Position numbers and translations under genes: made by a program. This document shows, piece after piece, positions 42,851-55,042 of a DNA stretch of 64,000 bases (within the stretch, counting starts at the first letter, position 1; each line of letters opens with the position of its first letter). A model generated the notes under the pieces. It was not told the origin of the DNA. It did not search any database and saw nothing but the letters and a program-made list of their open reading frames with translations. The stretch comes from Geosiphon pyriformis (taxonomy: Eukaryota; Glomeromycota; Glomeromycetes; Archaeosporales; Geosiphonaceae): positions 178,248 through 242,247 of the forward strand of contig JAAOMT010000211.1 of the NCBI GenBank assembly GCA_016748015.1. Direction: 5' to 3'.

Positions 42851-42966
42851 TATTTTATTGAATGCTTTACTAGCTTTCTTTTCTCTTTTGAAAAATATAA
42901 TAAGTGTTTCTATTAAAAAATTATTTGCTTTGAATATTGGCTTGAATAAAATGGTTGAGAAGTTGT

Positions 42967-44716
42967 TATTATAAGTGATTATTTGGAGTATTAAAACAAA
43001 TAACAAATCTGTAATTTGGTGCTCAATAGTTGGAAATCTTGATAATTTCTAAAAATTTTGGTTAAGTTATTTGTATAATAAACAAAGATTTAATTGATAG
43101 TTTCTTTTGTGAATTTTTTTTTTTAGTGTGGTGACCAATTTATTTTAACAGTTATGCTCTTCTAATAAGATATTCTTAAGTTTTTTATTCTTGTTTCTAA
43201 GTCTTTTACTAAACTATTCTTAATGTTAATTACTTAATGCTTAATTTTTTTAATTAATTAATAAACAACAAAGAAAACAAAATAAAAAAAAAATAAGAAA
43301 AAAAATAAGAAAAAAAATAAGAAATTAGTATTTTGTTAATAGTCATAATTAAAAGCTATTGGTTTAGTATAATTGAGTATTAAATTTTATCAACATAGAA
43401 TATTGATAATATAATATGAATTAATATTTTTTTAATTAAGTAATAATAATATAAATTTAGATAATAATAAATGTTTTATTAATATAAGTATAATTTCATT
43501 TTAAGTTATAAAAAACTATCTTTTAAAAGAAAGAGTATTGTTATTGTTACTCATAAAATATAGAAAATATATTAGCATATAAATTAGCCAATTATAGATA
43601 GACATAGTAAATGTGGAATTCCAGGATTCCTCTCAGAGAAATTGCAGAATTCCAGAAATTGCAGAATTCCAGAAATTACAGAATTTCAGAAATTGTAGGA
43701 TTCCAGAAATTGCAGGATTCCAGAAATTACAAGATTCTCATAGAAGAAATTGCAGGATTTCTGACATGAAGAATTGAAGAATTGAGGAATTTCAAATATG
43801 TATATATAGCAGTAATATCAGAAGTTAGAAAATTAGTCAATGAAACTCAGAGTTAATTAATTCGCAGAGTCAATTAGACTCATAGAATCAATTAGACTCA
43901 TAAATCATAATTATTAAAATTACAAAAAAAAGAATCTTTAAGTTAGAAACCTTCTATTTACAAATATTAATAAATAATTATTCACTATCTCAATCCACTC
44001 TCCACTATAAACACTTTATGTTAATAGTAATTGATACTTAATCACATTGGAACAATAGCTCTTGATTATGGCTATTAATAGGATACTAACTTGCAATTGT
44101 TTTTGTTTATTTCTTTATCTTCTTTTTATTTTCTTTTATTTTCTTTTGTATTTTTTTTATTTTGACTAACTGATTAAGAATTAAAGCACTAAGTTACAGA
44201 CATTATAGAGACTGATAAAAAACCCATAAAACAAGGGTAAAACACTCATAAATTTAAGGATAGCTTATCAGAAAAATTACTGGTCACTATACTGAGAAAG
44301 AAATTTGACGAAACTGTAGTTTTGGGAAGCTACAGATAAAACCATTAATTAAATCTCTGTTCATTATACAAAGGACTCAACCAAAACCTTCAGATACCAA
44401 AACCTTTAGACAATTATACCTTCAGGAATTAACAACATCACTATATCTATCAAGCACCAAGTTATAGGTTTGTTATTTGATTTGAGACCCCAAATAATCA
44501 TTTGTAACATTGTTCTAAACTGAATTATCTTATAAATATTTTTTCTGCTTTTAATACTTTTATTATATATACATAATTTATGTTATATAAAATTTTTTAA
44601 AATTTTTCAATTTTTTTGAAAGAAATTCTGGAATTTTGTAATTCTTTTTTTACTATGTCTATTTCTAATTGGCTATTTTATCTATTTATTATAATTTCTA
44701 ATTTTTATGAATAATA
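42967..44716 (-). mobile_element. Solo LTR-A (minus) inside LINE C
   Basis: 42967-43544 plus 44514-44716 together form one LTR of the Ty3 family seen at 15809. Both termini are decayed (TATTAT for TGTTAC, AATAATA for GTAACA). Flanks TTGT (42963-42966) and TTAT (44717-44720) fit a 4-bp duplication with one G-to-A change. The middle is interrupted by another LTR. No internal element sequence is present, so it arose by LTR-LTR recombination. Confidence 0.8.
43545..44509 (+). mobile_element. Solo LTR-A (plus) nested in the solo LTR-A (minus)
   Basis: 965 bp with intact TGTTAC and GTAACA termini, flanked by TTAT (43541-43544) and TTGT (44510-44513). U3 carries a 17-18 bp tandem repeat (AATTGCAGAATTCCAGAA) at 43616-43760 with four TTCCAGAA dyads, then TATATATAG near 43802. 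Confidence 0.85.
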
Positions 44717-44720
44717 TTAT

Positions 44721-45850
44721 CTCAAGAAAAACTTATAATAATTAAAAAGCTGTTTTTAAAAATCAATAATTTTGGAGAGGCTTTAACTTTTTTAAAGTTT
44801 GTTGGAATTATTAAAGTTATATTTACTTTTAAATTAAGCTTGACACAGACTTTTGAAATAGTTAAAGGTGTAAAAATTTTGGTGAATACCAATTTCAAAA
44901 AATCTACTGAATAATCAAATTAGGCTGTAGTAATAAAAAAAATATTAATTAGTATATTAACCAAGACTGTACATATTATGTTTTCTGAATTTGGGTTAAT
45001 TAAGTCAATCAAAATGCAGTTAGTAGAAATATGGCAAAAAGCTATAATGAAATTTGGCCAATCAGATTAGATCAATCTAGTTATAGCAAAATATTCTATC
45101 TTAATTAGAAAAAATACTATACAAGTTGTTAGAGTTAACAAAAACAAAGAATCATGGAATATAAAAAACAGTAATAAAGCATTATTTTATATTTTTCTAA
45201 TAAGAACAAATGCTCACAACATTTAAAATTTTATTAAGTTAATCAGTAGAAAAACATAGATTATTAATTATTATTTAGTTATATATGCCAAGACCAGATA
45301 TATGGTCATTTGTTTTGACTTTGCTAAGTTATTAAATTCTGTTATAAAAATCATATTAGTGTTGAGAAACACCAATTTATACTGATTTTATCTAGGCTTT
45401 ATTAAATATATAAAATATGGAAACTTAGATCATATATTATTAAGTTGTGCTGTAAATAGAAATGTTTCTTTTGGTATACCATTTTGTAAAGTGTTTTTTA
45501 AAGTGAATAAAAACAGACTGGCTGCTATCTATGCTAAACAATTGGTTTTTGTAGCCTGTTTAGTGTTTTTTGACAACATTTTTTGGGCAAAAGTTGTTGG
45601 TGAGTTTTTTTTTTCTTTTTTCAATACAAAATAATTCTTCAAGTCTTGGCTTATCTTTAGAAATAAAGTTTATTTTACTTATTTCAAAATAAATAAATAA
45701 CAGATTTACTGCTCTTAAACACAGTTTTATCAGTCTCACAAAGCAAATTAGTAAACTGATTAAGAAGTTGGACACACTTAAACCAATAATTTTTCAGTTT
45801 AGTTCTGAATGTTAGCTATTGGTAAATTTATTATTATAGAATCAAGAAAT
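44721..45850 (+). pseudogene. LINE C ORF1 remainder
   Basis: A degraded match to ORF1 of LINE A at 5041-6130 (region of GEALTFLKF against GGVTTLSKF; NKESWNIKNSNKALFY against QKIWTSKDWYKALLF). The zinc knuckle is not recognisable. No open frame exceeds 70 codons. Confidence 0.6.
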
Positions 45851-45860
45851 AGATATAGTA

Positions 45861-48800
45861 ATGAGTGAAAGTTTAAATGTATTTACTAATGGTAAAACTA
45901 TTACAAAAGCAATGTTTTTGAATCAACCAGTAATTTTTAAGTTAGAAGACAGTTTGCAAAGTTTTTTAAATACAGTTTTAGATCTTTTGACCAGAACAAA
46001 TAATATTGGTTTGAGTTTAATTAATGTCTTCAAGAGTCAGTCTTTAATCAAGTTGTCTACATAGAACAATTCAAAAAAAGCTGTAAAGATTATTGATTAT
46101 CTATTTGTAAATGAGGATTTTTTGTTCTTGTTGGTTAAACAGATGGTTGAAAATGTTTTTGAGTTTTTTAATATGAATTACAAAGCAGTCTTGTTTTTGG
46201 TTGGACTAGATAGTTTACTAGATATATAAATGAGCATTATTTGAAAACTGGCTAATAAAGATTATTGAAAGTTTAAAATTAAAAATGCAAATAATTTTAA
46301 GTGGACTGATTTTAAAAATCACTTGTTATCTTTACTTTTTTTGGCAAAAAATAAGTTTATTAATGTCATTAGTAGTGGCAATTTAAATACAATGTAAGAA
46401 ATTTTATAAAATATAATAATAGATTTGACAGATGAAGTATTCTTTAAACAGTAATACAATAAAGTGAAGTGTTTTTCTAATAAACAATTGTCAAGATTTT
46501 ATAGATTAAAATTGTTGGTTGTCAAGTTTGTTAAAGTCTTAAACATTAAAAACAAATCACAATTGGATTGTTTTTTAAAAACTTGGCTGGTTGTTAATTA
46601 TAATAAAGCTTTGAAAATTTAGAGCTTAATTCAAAAAAATATGAAATCAACTGATGTTTTTTGTTGCTTGTTAAAAATCAAAAAAGAATATTATAAGTCC
46701 AAGCTATATAAATTAAGAGTTGCTAAAATTACAGTTATTAATACTGCAATAAAAAAAATGGGAAATTTCTGTTTAAATAAAGGCCAAATAATTAAAAATA
46801 TACTGAAAAAGCTTTTTTGCAAGATGGTTTTAGACTACTTGGTAATTAAAAAAGAATTAATTTTGGAACTTAATAAGATTAAGATTAAAATAAATAAGAT
46901 AATAGAAGACTAAACCAGAAAACAAAAAATTCCAGAATCTATTTTTAAAATTTGGACAAATTAATATGCTCTATTAGAATATGTATATAATTATGCTTTT
47001 TCAAATATAATAAATATTATTAATTATAAAAGTTGATTCAGATAATTAAGATATTACTAGATAGGAAAGCTGCTAGTTTAAGTAACATATCTAATGAATT
47101 GTAAAAAAATTATAGAAATAATATTCTAAGATGTTTATTGAACATGCTAAATTCTTGTTTGTCTTTAGGTAAGATTCTGATATTGTGGAAACATGCTTAA
47201 ATTTTAATAATACCTAAATCATATAAATAGAAAAAAGTTTTAACAAATACTTAACCTATTGTTTTAATTAAAACAACAAGAAAAATTTTGTCCAAAATTC
47301 TTTTTGATAGAATTTTTATTGTCTGTAACAAATATAAAGTATTTTGTAAGGACAATTTTTTAGTGCTAAAAATATTTTAATACAGACTTCAACTTTGGTC
47401 ATAGGCTCTGTAATTAAAAATGATTTAAAAAAAAATAGAGCATTGTGGCTGATTTTACAGAATATGTGCAAGACATATGATTTGCTTAAATAATATTATT
47501 TGTATAGCAGTTTGACTAGAATTAAGATATATGAATGCTTTATTAAGTTTTTTGAAAATATTTACAATGAAAAAATCAATCAGATTATGATTGATTTTGG
47601 GCTTTTAGATGAATATATAGTTTATAATAAGCTTAATTAAAAGAAAATATTCTTACTTTTGTTATGGAGAATTTTTTATGATTTTTTGCTTTACAAGATT
47701 AAGAAATATAAAAGTTTCTGTGAATACAAAATAAGCTTAAAATTTTTTACAAAAACTGATAAAGCTGATTTTATAAATAGTAAGACTTTTTTTTTTACAG
47801 CAGATGTTTTTATAAATAATACTATTTGAATTGAGAATTACAAAGCAGTAACACAATGTATTTTGGATATTATAAATAAGTTTTTTTCTATTATTAATAT
47901 TTTAATTAATATAAACAAAACAGTTACTATTTTTATTAACCAGAAAACTAAGAAAGCTGTGTTATATATTAGTGATTCAAGTATTTTAGTAATCAAAAAA
48001 GGCGAGTCTTATAGATATTTAGAGATCTTTTTGTTAACTAATAATCTAGTCAAACCAAACTTAGCTAAAACTTATTCAAATATTAGGTTTTTCTTAAATA
48101 TGATTCTAAAGAAAACTATTATTAAGAAACAGTTTTTGTATTTAGTGTTTGCTGTTTTACAGTTCATTATTGGTTATAGGATACAATTTGATTATGTTTT
48201 AAAAAATGTGTATAAGAAGTAAATACAAAATTAAGAAAAAGACTAAAGCTTAAGACTAATTTGCTTAAAAATTTCTTCAATAAAGCTTTATATTATTCTG
48301 AATTGTATAGTCCCAAAATTTTTAAACAAATGCTGACTAAGAATCTTATTGTTAATCTGATTAATTTTGCCAATACAAATAAAATTCTTGGCAAATTATT
48401 TGAATACAGAGCTATGGATTTACAAATTGCTAACTGAATGCTTTAGCACCCTCTTTAAATTCTGGTTAAGCTGTCAATAAATTCTATAAACTGTTTTTTG
48501 GCTAATACAACATGCATTTTTATCTTTTGCAATCTGTTTTTGAATAGTAATTTATCTAATGTTTTTTAGACTGGAAAAATCATTGTGGTTCTAAATATAC
48601 TGGGCTTGAATAATTATTTAAACATGATAGAATTTTTTAAGAAGTTTGATATTATTTTTATGAAATAGCTCCTAGATTATAGTGACATGTGTTTTATGTG
48701 GAATACTTTTTATAGATAAAAAAAGCTGAATTCAAGAGGTTTAATTCCTGATTGGTTTAATTTGCTGATTAAATTTATTAGGAATGGTAATTTGTTGAAT

Positions 48801-49579
48801 AGTAGTATACTGGTTTTTTATTTTATTTCTACAGAACTTCTTTGTAATTTTGGGTTTTTTATAAATGTTTGTTAAATTTTGGGTCAAATAATGTATGTAT
48901 TTATATAGATAATCTTGTTAAGAGTCTGGGTTTAATAAGTACTTGTAGTGATACTGCTGCTTATTTTTTAAACATCAATGTAAGCATTAGTGTTAGAGTA
49001 AATAGTTTGTTGTTTTTAACTTTAGTAGAATTGCAAATTATTATTTTTGCTTTGGATTGTGTACTTGCTTCTAGCTTTGTTACTTTGTTTATAAATAGCC
49101 AGGTATTATTAAATATATGCTATTCTAACAAGAATATGTTTGGTTCTAATTTTTACAACAAATATTGAATTAAAAAGAAACATATTTGCCAAGTCATTTT
49201 AAAAAAAAGTTTGTCAGTTACTTGAAAAAAAATTAAAAGTCATTCTAATATTGCTGAAAATAAGCATACTGATTTTTATGTTAATAATGCTATAACTTTT
49301 AATATCATTCTGCTCCTTCAGATATTGTGCTGTTTTTTTAATATTGAAAGCTAATCTGTCTTTAAAAATGTTCATTATTTTATTAAGAATTTATATAATA
49401 CAGTCAATTTTGTTGGTTAAGAAGTCAGATATGCTAATTTTGTCATAAATGCAAGCAGTGAGATTAGCTTTGACATGATTAGAATTTTTAGCATTTGGTA
49501 TTCTAATAGCAAAATTCATTTTGACTATATTAGTTTATTATTAGCAGTATTTTGGTCTTATTTTATAAAAACACTGTAC
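45861..49579 (+). pseudogene. LINE C ORF2, heavily decayed
   Basis: Longest open pieces: 45861-46064 (endonuclease region, FINNG-like decay), 46641-46913 (pre-RT, IIKNILKKLFCKMVLDYL against IIRSVLEKPFRKVMLDYL in LINE A), 47863-48222 (after RT motif C) and 48869-49168 (RNase H). It stops at 49579 where an LTR-B is inserted; about 45 codons of the C-terminal domain are missing at that junction. Confidence 0.7.
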
Positions 49580-50320
49580 TGTTGCAAAAATTGCTTGTCT
49601 AAAAACTCATTAAATTATATAGTTACTTTGTTGTAAAAGTCAATTTTTTTACAGAAATCTTGTCTGTAAACTATAATAAAAAAAGTAAAAAAAAAGTAAA
49701 AAAAAGTAAAAAAAATAAAATTTTGTTAAGGGAATTATTTTCTGGTCCAGGTCTGAAGTTGCTAATAGTTTACTAAAATTAGTAGCTAATTAATTTCAAA
49801 ACATTAATTGGGTTTTGGAAAATTTCAAGTATAATTATTTTAAAAATTGGTTTTCAAAGTATATTTTTATTTTGAATTTATATTATAAAATAATTCTAAA
49901 AAAGTTAAAATAAGATGTATTTTTTTAAAAAAAAAAGCTCTTCTTTTATACAACTTGTTATAATACTAGTCTATGAACTTAAACTTTTCTTTTTGCTATG
50001 ATTTTAATAAACTAAAAATATATTTTAATAAATTATAAGTTATTTTATTAAACTATTAACTAATTCAGTAAACTATCTATTATTTTGGCAAATTTTTGCA
50101 AATTTTGGTAAATTCTTGAATATTACATAGTTTGAAGTATTATGTCATTTAATTATTCTAATTTTTATTGTATAAATTAGATTATTAATTAAATAATAAT
50201 CTTTGATAATTTGATTAAGTAATAAGTAATAATTAAAATAATATTAATATATACTAATTAATAATAGAAATTATAATAATAATTTTATGTTAATTAATAA
50301 CTAAAATTTCATTAATAACA
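49580..50320 (-). mobile_element. Solo LTR-B (minus) inside LINE C, one end deleted
   Basis: On the minus strand it aligns with 59899-60650: terminus ATAACA at 50320 (for TGTTAC read inverted), the T-rich block, GTATAAAAGAAGAGCT, CAACTAATG and the AGCAATTT end. About 220 bp of the 3' end of the LTR is absent, together with about 45 codons of LINE C, so one deletion removed the left junction. Confidence 0.8.
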
Positions 50321-50826
50321 ATATATATGATAATAATACCAAAAATAAATTATTATCAAATACTATCTTAAAATAGAATAAATTACTAAATATGTTTACT
50401 AAAGAAAATATAATTGTTCAGTTTTTGTATAAGACCAAGATATTTGCTAATTTGTATATATTACTAACCAAAAGCTTTGTGTTAAAAAGTTGGATAACTA
50501 ATACAATAAGCTATTTGGATGCTGAATTTAATGGTAGTATAGTAATTATTAAGCTAATTTATGGTCTTGTTAAAAATTATAGATCTGCTATTTGGCTGTC
50601 AATTACTAAGTTGAAATCTTATTATAAAAAGCATAATTTTTAACTACATAATAGATTCAACATTTTTTTGATTTCTGGTTTGTCATCCTTGTAGTTTCCT
50701 AAGTTGATTTGTAGTTTTGGTGTTAAATTAAGTATTTATATTTGTTTTGGGTTATACTCTTATTTACTCTGATTGAATTTTGTTTTTTTGAATAATATTT
50801 CTTTGATAAGTAATTTAAATATATAG
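50321..50826 (+). pseudogene. LINE C ORF2 C-terminal domain
   Basis: Open 50392-50643, plus upstream residues NKLLSNTILKxNKLL, which match RQLLDSYVNTWKALS of LINE B at 30240. It continues SFVLKSWITN and NYRSAIWLSITKLK and ends at TAG 50824-50826. Confidence 0.7.
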
Positions 50827-50955
50827 TGCCATCTTAATTGGTCTGAATAACTGGTTATATATAGAAAAAACATGACTCATGCTTAATTTAAAGTTTTGTT
50901 TAATTTTATATTCTTAAGTAGTAATTAGATTATATTCATAAAACTATAATAATAA
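50824..50955 (+). repeat. Shared LINE 3' tail, copy of LINE C
   Basis: TAGTGCCATCTTAATTGG, then CTGGTTATATATAG, ending in an AATAATAAA-rich low-complexity run that extends to about 51090. Confidence 0.75.
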
Positions 50956-51151
50956 TAAAAAATAATATATAAAATTACCAAATAATTAAAAATAATAAAA
51001 ACAATATAAAATAACATAAAATAATAAATTATAATTAATAATAATAAAATAATATAAAATAATATAAAAATATGACTTTCTTAAAAATTATTTTATAAAA
51101 TTAAAAATATATACATATATAATTTTAATTTAAAAAAAAAATATATTAATT

Positions 51152-51460
51152 GTTTAATTTTAGAGTTTGGCTCCAGTTTCGGTTTTTGGACTGTTTTTGA
51201 TGCTTTTTGCTGGTGTGGTTAAATTGCTGAGTATTGTTAAAACATTTGGTGTTGATTTTGGTTTTTATAAGTCTTATTTATTTTTTTTAGATATTGAAGA
51301 TCTAGTCTTGATTTATGTAAGTGCTTAGTGTTGTCTTAATTGGCTTAAATGATTGGTTACATATAAAAAATACATAATTTACATTTAGTTTAGATCAATT
51401 TTTGATGTATGGTACTAAGCAGTATTTAGACATTACTGGTTAAATATATATAAAAAAAAA
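51152..51460 (+). mobile_element. 5'-truncated LINE 3' end (family B)
   Basis: LAPVSVFGLFLMLFAGVVKL and FGVDFGFYKSYLFFLDIED match VPILVSGLASGLFVGVLKL and FGMHFGFRKSCSFFSGVDN of LINE B. TAG at 51326-51328 opens the shared tail. It is another head-to-tail insertion just downstream of the LINE C tail. Confidence 0.75.
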
Positions 51461-52059
51461 ATTTTAAAATTAAAAATTAAAATTTAATTAAAGTAAATAT
51501 ATTTGTTTTTATATTTATTTATTTTAATTTTAAATAAAATATCTTTATTAAAATTAATAAATTATTGTGATTTTATAATTTGACTATTGTAAAAAAGTAA
51601 TTTATTTATTATAATAAAGTAATCTAACAATATAATAATTTAATAAAAACTAAGTATATTATAAAATTAATTTTATTAAAGATTATTAATTTTTTATAAA
51701 AGCTAAAAAACAGTATTAAATATTATCAAAAATAATTTAGTAGTTTAAATATAATTGTAAATAACTAATAACAATTCAATTAAATAATTATTATTAAAAA
51801 TTTTGATTTTTTGTATTTTTATAAAAAAACTTTTTATAATTAATAATATTAAAAATATAATATTATTTTATTTAACTATAATTTTAAAAATTAAGCATAT
51901 TTAATTTTAATTTAACAATATAAACATATGAAAATATTTAATTATTTAATATAATAATTACATAATTTATAATAAATATATTTAAAACTTAGTTATAATA
52001 AAAACAATAAATTATGTATTTTTAATATTAATAATTAAAAGTTTTTTATTAAATATGAT
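51461..52059. other. AT-rich spacer, nothing recognised
   Basis: Extremely AT-rich sequence without open frames or identifiable repeats. Confidence 0.6.
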
Positions 52060-52600
52060 TTTTTTAAAGTATTAATTTTAATAATAATAATATTTAAATT
52101 TTTTGATTAAAAAAATAATTTTAATATTATTTTATTTTATAAACACTAATTTGTAAACCAAAATAATATTTAAAATTATATAATATTTAAAATTTACAAT
52201 ATATATTGTCATTAATAAATAAATTTTAATTTAATATTATTTATAATTATTTTTTAAAAAATATTATGTAAAATTACAACAACAAAAAAAAATCAAAATT
52301 AAATATTACAAAAAATTTTGCAATCTTAAAAATAATGATAAAAAATAATTAATAAGCTTAATTTAAATAGTAATATTTAGATTTTTTTTGAAAACTTAAT
52401 ATTGTTTTTAATAATTAATTTTAAATTGAAAAAATTTTATAAAAACTGAAATACAATTTTAATAATTTTATAAATATCTAAACTAAGTAGTAAAAATTAA
52501 ATATAAAAATATAATTTGTTTTTTTAAAACTAGTAAGTATTAATTAAAATTTAATATATTAAATAATTTAGTTTATGTATTAATTAATCAATTTTGGTAA
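52060..52600 (-). mobile_element. Decayed ORF1-only retroposon fragment
   Basis: Parts such as ATTTTGCAATCTTAAAAATA, TAAGCTTAATTTAAATAGTA and the run of TTTTTGAAAACTT keep the order seen at 12570-12700 in copy 1. No frame survives. Confidence 0.5.
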
Positions 52601-52734
52601 ATATATTGTTGTTATTATTGTTTAAAAAAAAACAATTATTTACAAATAAATTAAAATAAAATATTATAATTAATATAATTATAATAGAATTAGTAAAACA
52701 TAAAAATAATATTTTTTTATTCAATTTTTTGAGT

Positions 52735-53130
52735 ATAGTCTAATTATTATCTAGTATACAGAATCAAAACTAAGAATTTAGCCCAATATTTAACAAACAT
52801 AAAAAGAGAGACTTCATAATTATAAAAGACAACAGAGTATAAGACTCTATCAGCAATCTTCAAATTTCAATCTGGTTAAGCAAAATTTTTATATAAAACT
52901 CAGCCTTCTTAAAACATATAAATATATGATCACAAAATTTAATCTTCTTACAATGTAAACACAAAACACTTGGATATTTTTTGTCATAAAATTTTTTTTT
53001 GACTGCAATAAAAAGTCTTTTGTAGATTATTTTTATAAAATATGTGTACAAACCAGTTAAAGTCTTATTTGTGAAGCTTAACAATATGTATAAATCTAGA
53101 TGTCAAACTGCAGTAGTCTGAATTTAATTA
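52735..53130 (-). mobile_element. LINE C-terminal fragment, minus strand
   Basis: The open frame 52860-53084 reads LYTYFIKIIYKRLFIAVKKK and SVLCLHCKKIKFCDHIF, matching LINE B (MYFIKALYHHLPVVIRK; SVLCLYCNDMEVSDHAF). On the minus strand it continues into the very end of the shared tail (near 52740), so an internal part is deleted. Confidence 0.75.
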
Positions 53131-53639
53131 ATATTATTACAAGTTAGAATAATAAGCTAACAGATAGCAAGAGAGAACAAAATTGTAAAGTGATAAAAGG
53201 AATTAAATAAAATTCAACTTCAAAGAGCAAATTGAATAAGTATAGATTCAATGTGTGAAATCAGTCTCATAAAATATCTCAGTTACTATACTTTTCAAAG
53301 AATAACCAGGAATTTGAAGGTAGAAGAATAGTCCATACTGTCAACAAATAATTACACCTGATATAATTCTATGCTTTACATTGGTGCTTTTAGAATTCAA
53401 TATCAAGTATCAAATGTACTCTTCAGTCATGTTTTATTCAATAATCTTTAAATGCTGCAATTACATGTTTCAGGAAAAAGATAGGAAATAACCAATAAGT
53501 AGTCTTTTATCTCAAGATGTTCAGATACTTAAAGGTAGAGAAAGAGAATTTAGCAATAAAAAAGTGATTGAGATGAAAGTTATTATTTTATTTATTTAAT
53601 TTCCTTGATTTCTACATGTTTTTCTACAGCTAAGAGATT
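53131..53639. other. Unassigned non-coding region
   Basis: About 500 bp, less AT-rich than its left neighbour and lacking CpG, with no open frame of note and no match I can see elsewhere in the window. The lack of CpG suggests another old repeat. Confidence 0.5.
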
Positions 53640-54344
53640 CATTACTTATATAGCTATCAAAAATAGTCAATGATTAGGTCAACAACTAGGTCATTAATTA
53701 GGTCATTAATTAGGTCAATGATCAGGTCAATGGTATTATCTGAGTAGAAAAACCGATCTGAAGTTAGAAAAAATGTGACCAGAATATGACATAACACAGA
53801 ATAGTGCACAATAATATTAGATAACACATTATAACTTAAAATAGTGCAGGATAATACGTTATAATGTAAAATAATACAGAATAACATGTAATAACACCAG
53901 ATAACATGTTATAACATAGAATAACTGGGAATAACATAGAAGAATAAAGCAATAACAGAAATAACAAAAGCAATAGTTAGCAATAATGAAACAATCAGAA
54001 GCAATCCTGTAAAACCAAAAAAATATATAAAAGCAAGTAGTTATAGAAAAAAAAGACAGACAGAGAGATACAAACTACTAGACAAGAAACAAATATCTAT
54101 TATCCCTCCTTATTTATTATATTTCCATATTTATTTTCTGAAATAAATCAATTATTAAAGAAATCAAAATCACGAGTTCATGTTCTCAAACTGTATGAGA
54201 TTTACATGAATTAACCATTGTTTTGTACCTTTATTTTAAGACAGATGCTCTTAGCATAACTGTCTTGAACTATTAATGATTTGGACCAATCACTCTTGAT
54301 TACAGCGATTGATGATACTAATTTATCTTTTCTTATATTTTTTT

Positions 54345-54438
<94 letters not shown>

Positions 54439-54520
54439 CTTTTTTTTTTTTTCTCTTTTTTTTTTTTGTTTTTTATTGTTTTTTGTTATTTTGTGTTTTT
54501 NNNNNNNNNNNNNNNNNNNN

Positions 54521-54554
<34 letters not shown>

Positions 54555-54954
54555 TTTTTACCTTTTTTTGTGAAATAGCAACATAGTAAAATTGATTGTC
54601 TGGAAATAGACTTTGTGATAGCCTGGTAAAAGAAGAAGGCTCCCCCTAGGTTTTGGATATTAATGTTATCTTGTTAGCTTACCAGAAGGGTGAAAAGATA
54701 CTGCTAGACCCTAACAACTGTGCTCATTAGCTTGGAAAAAAAAGCTTACATTTATGGAAAACATTGCAATTGATGAAAGATAAACTCTGTGTCTTATAAT
54801 CAAAGAACTCAATGGGTAAATTCACATTCAGAAATAGACTTTCAGAGACTGATAATCAAGATTAAGCCAACAGAATCACATGGAAAATGTATCACCAATA
54901 ATTAATAGCACCAAATGTTACCATTTTCATTACCCACCAAGTTTATCTGTAACA
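53640..54954 (+). mobile_element. Solo LTR related to LTR-A (variant A2)
   Basis: The right half shares ordered blocks with the LTR at 55666: ATYACWGCGATTGATG-like R region, GATAGCCTGGTAAAAG, TTAGCTTACCAGAAG, CTCTGTGTCTTATAAT, and the end GTAACA at 54954. A TATA box (AATATATAAAAGC, near 54018) follows two arrays: ATTAATTAGGTC units at 53665-53735 and AGATAACATGTTATAAC-like units at 53790-53960. The T-rich block has expanded to a long poly-T with a gap. No duplication was found, so the left end (CATTACTTATA) is provisional. Confidence 0.6.
54338..54552. repeat. Long poly-T tract with assembly gap
   Basis: Almost pure T, with 20 unknown bases at 54501-54520. It corresponds in position to the TTTTCTTTTATTTT block of the related LTRs. 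Length and gap size are unreliable. Confidence 0.9.
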
Positions 54955-55042
54955 ACGGTCAGGTTATTAATCAGATCAATGATCACTTTCTAAAAATAAA
55001 GTGGCTAATTTATATGACATTAATGGCTAATACATGTGATAA

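Larger units (their letters stand above)
42850..50960 (+). mobile_element. LINE C, full-length but heavily decayed, with nested LTRs
   Basis: Pieces of one LINE: 42850-42966, 44721-49579 and 50321-50960. They match LINE A and B collinearly. ORF1 (NKMVEKLL, FGEALTFLKFVGIIK, LVEIWQKAIMKFG) runs to about 45800. The endonuclease/RT segment (45861-48430) has recognisable runs such as NKIKIKINKIIED and FINNTI in place of the RT FxDD motif. The RNase H (48869-49300) keeps YID and VELQ, but FINSQ replaces FxDSQ. The C-terminal domain at 50340-50823 ends at TAG 50824. Few frames exceed 90 codons. CpG is nearly absent. Confidence 0.8.

Noticed and set aside
43616-43800. Regular short repeats that could suggest a CRISPR array
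   Set aside because: The units touch or differ in spacing, have no unique spacers, lie in an LTR U3 and are in a eukaryotic genome.
54281-54586. Poly-Phe ORFs across the T tract
   Set aside because: Product of a homopolymer and an assembly gap; not coding.
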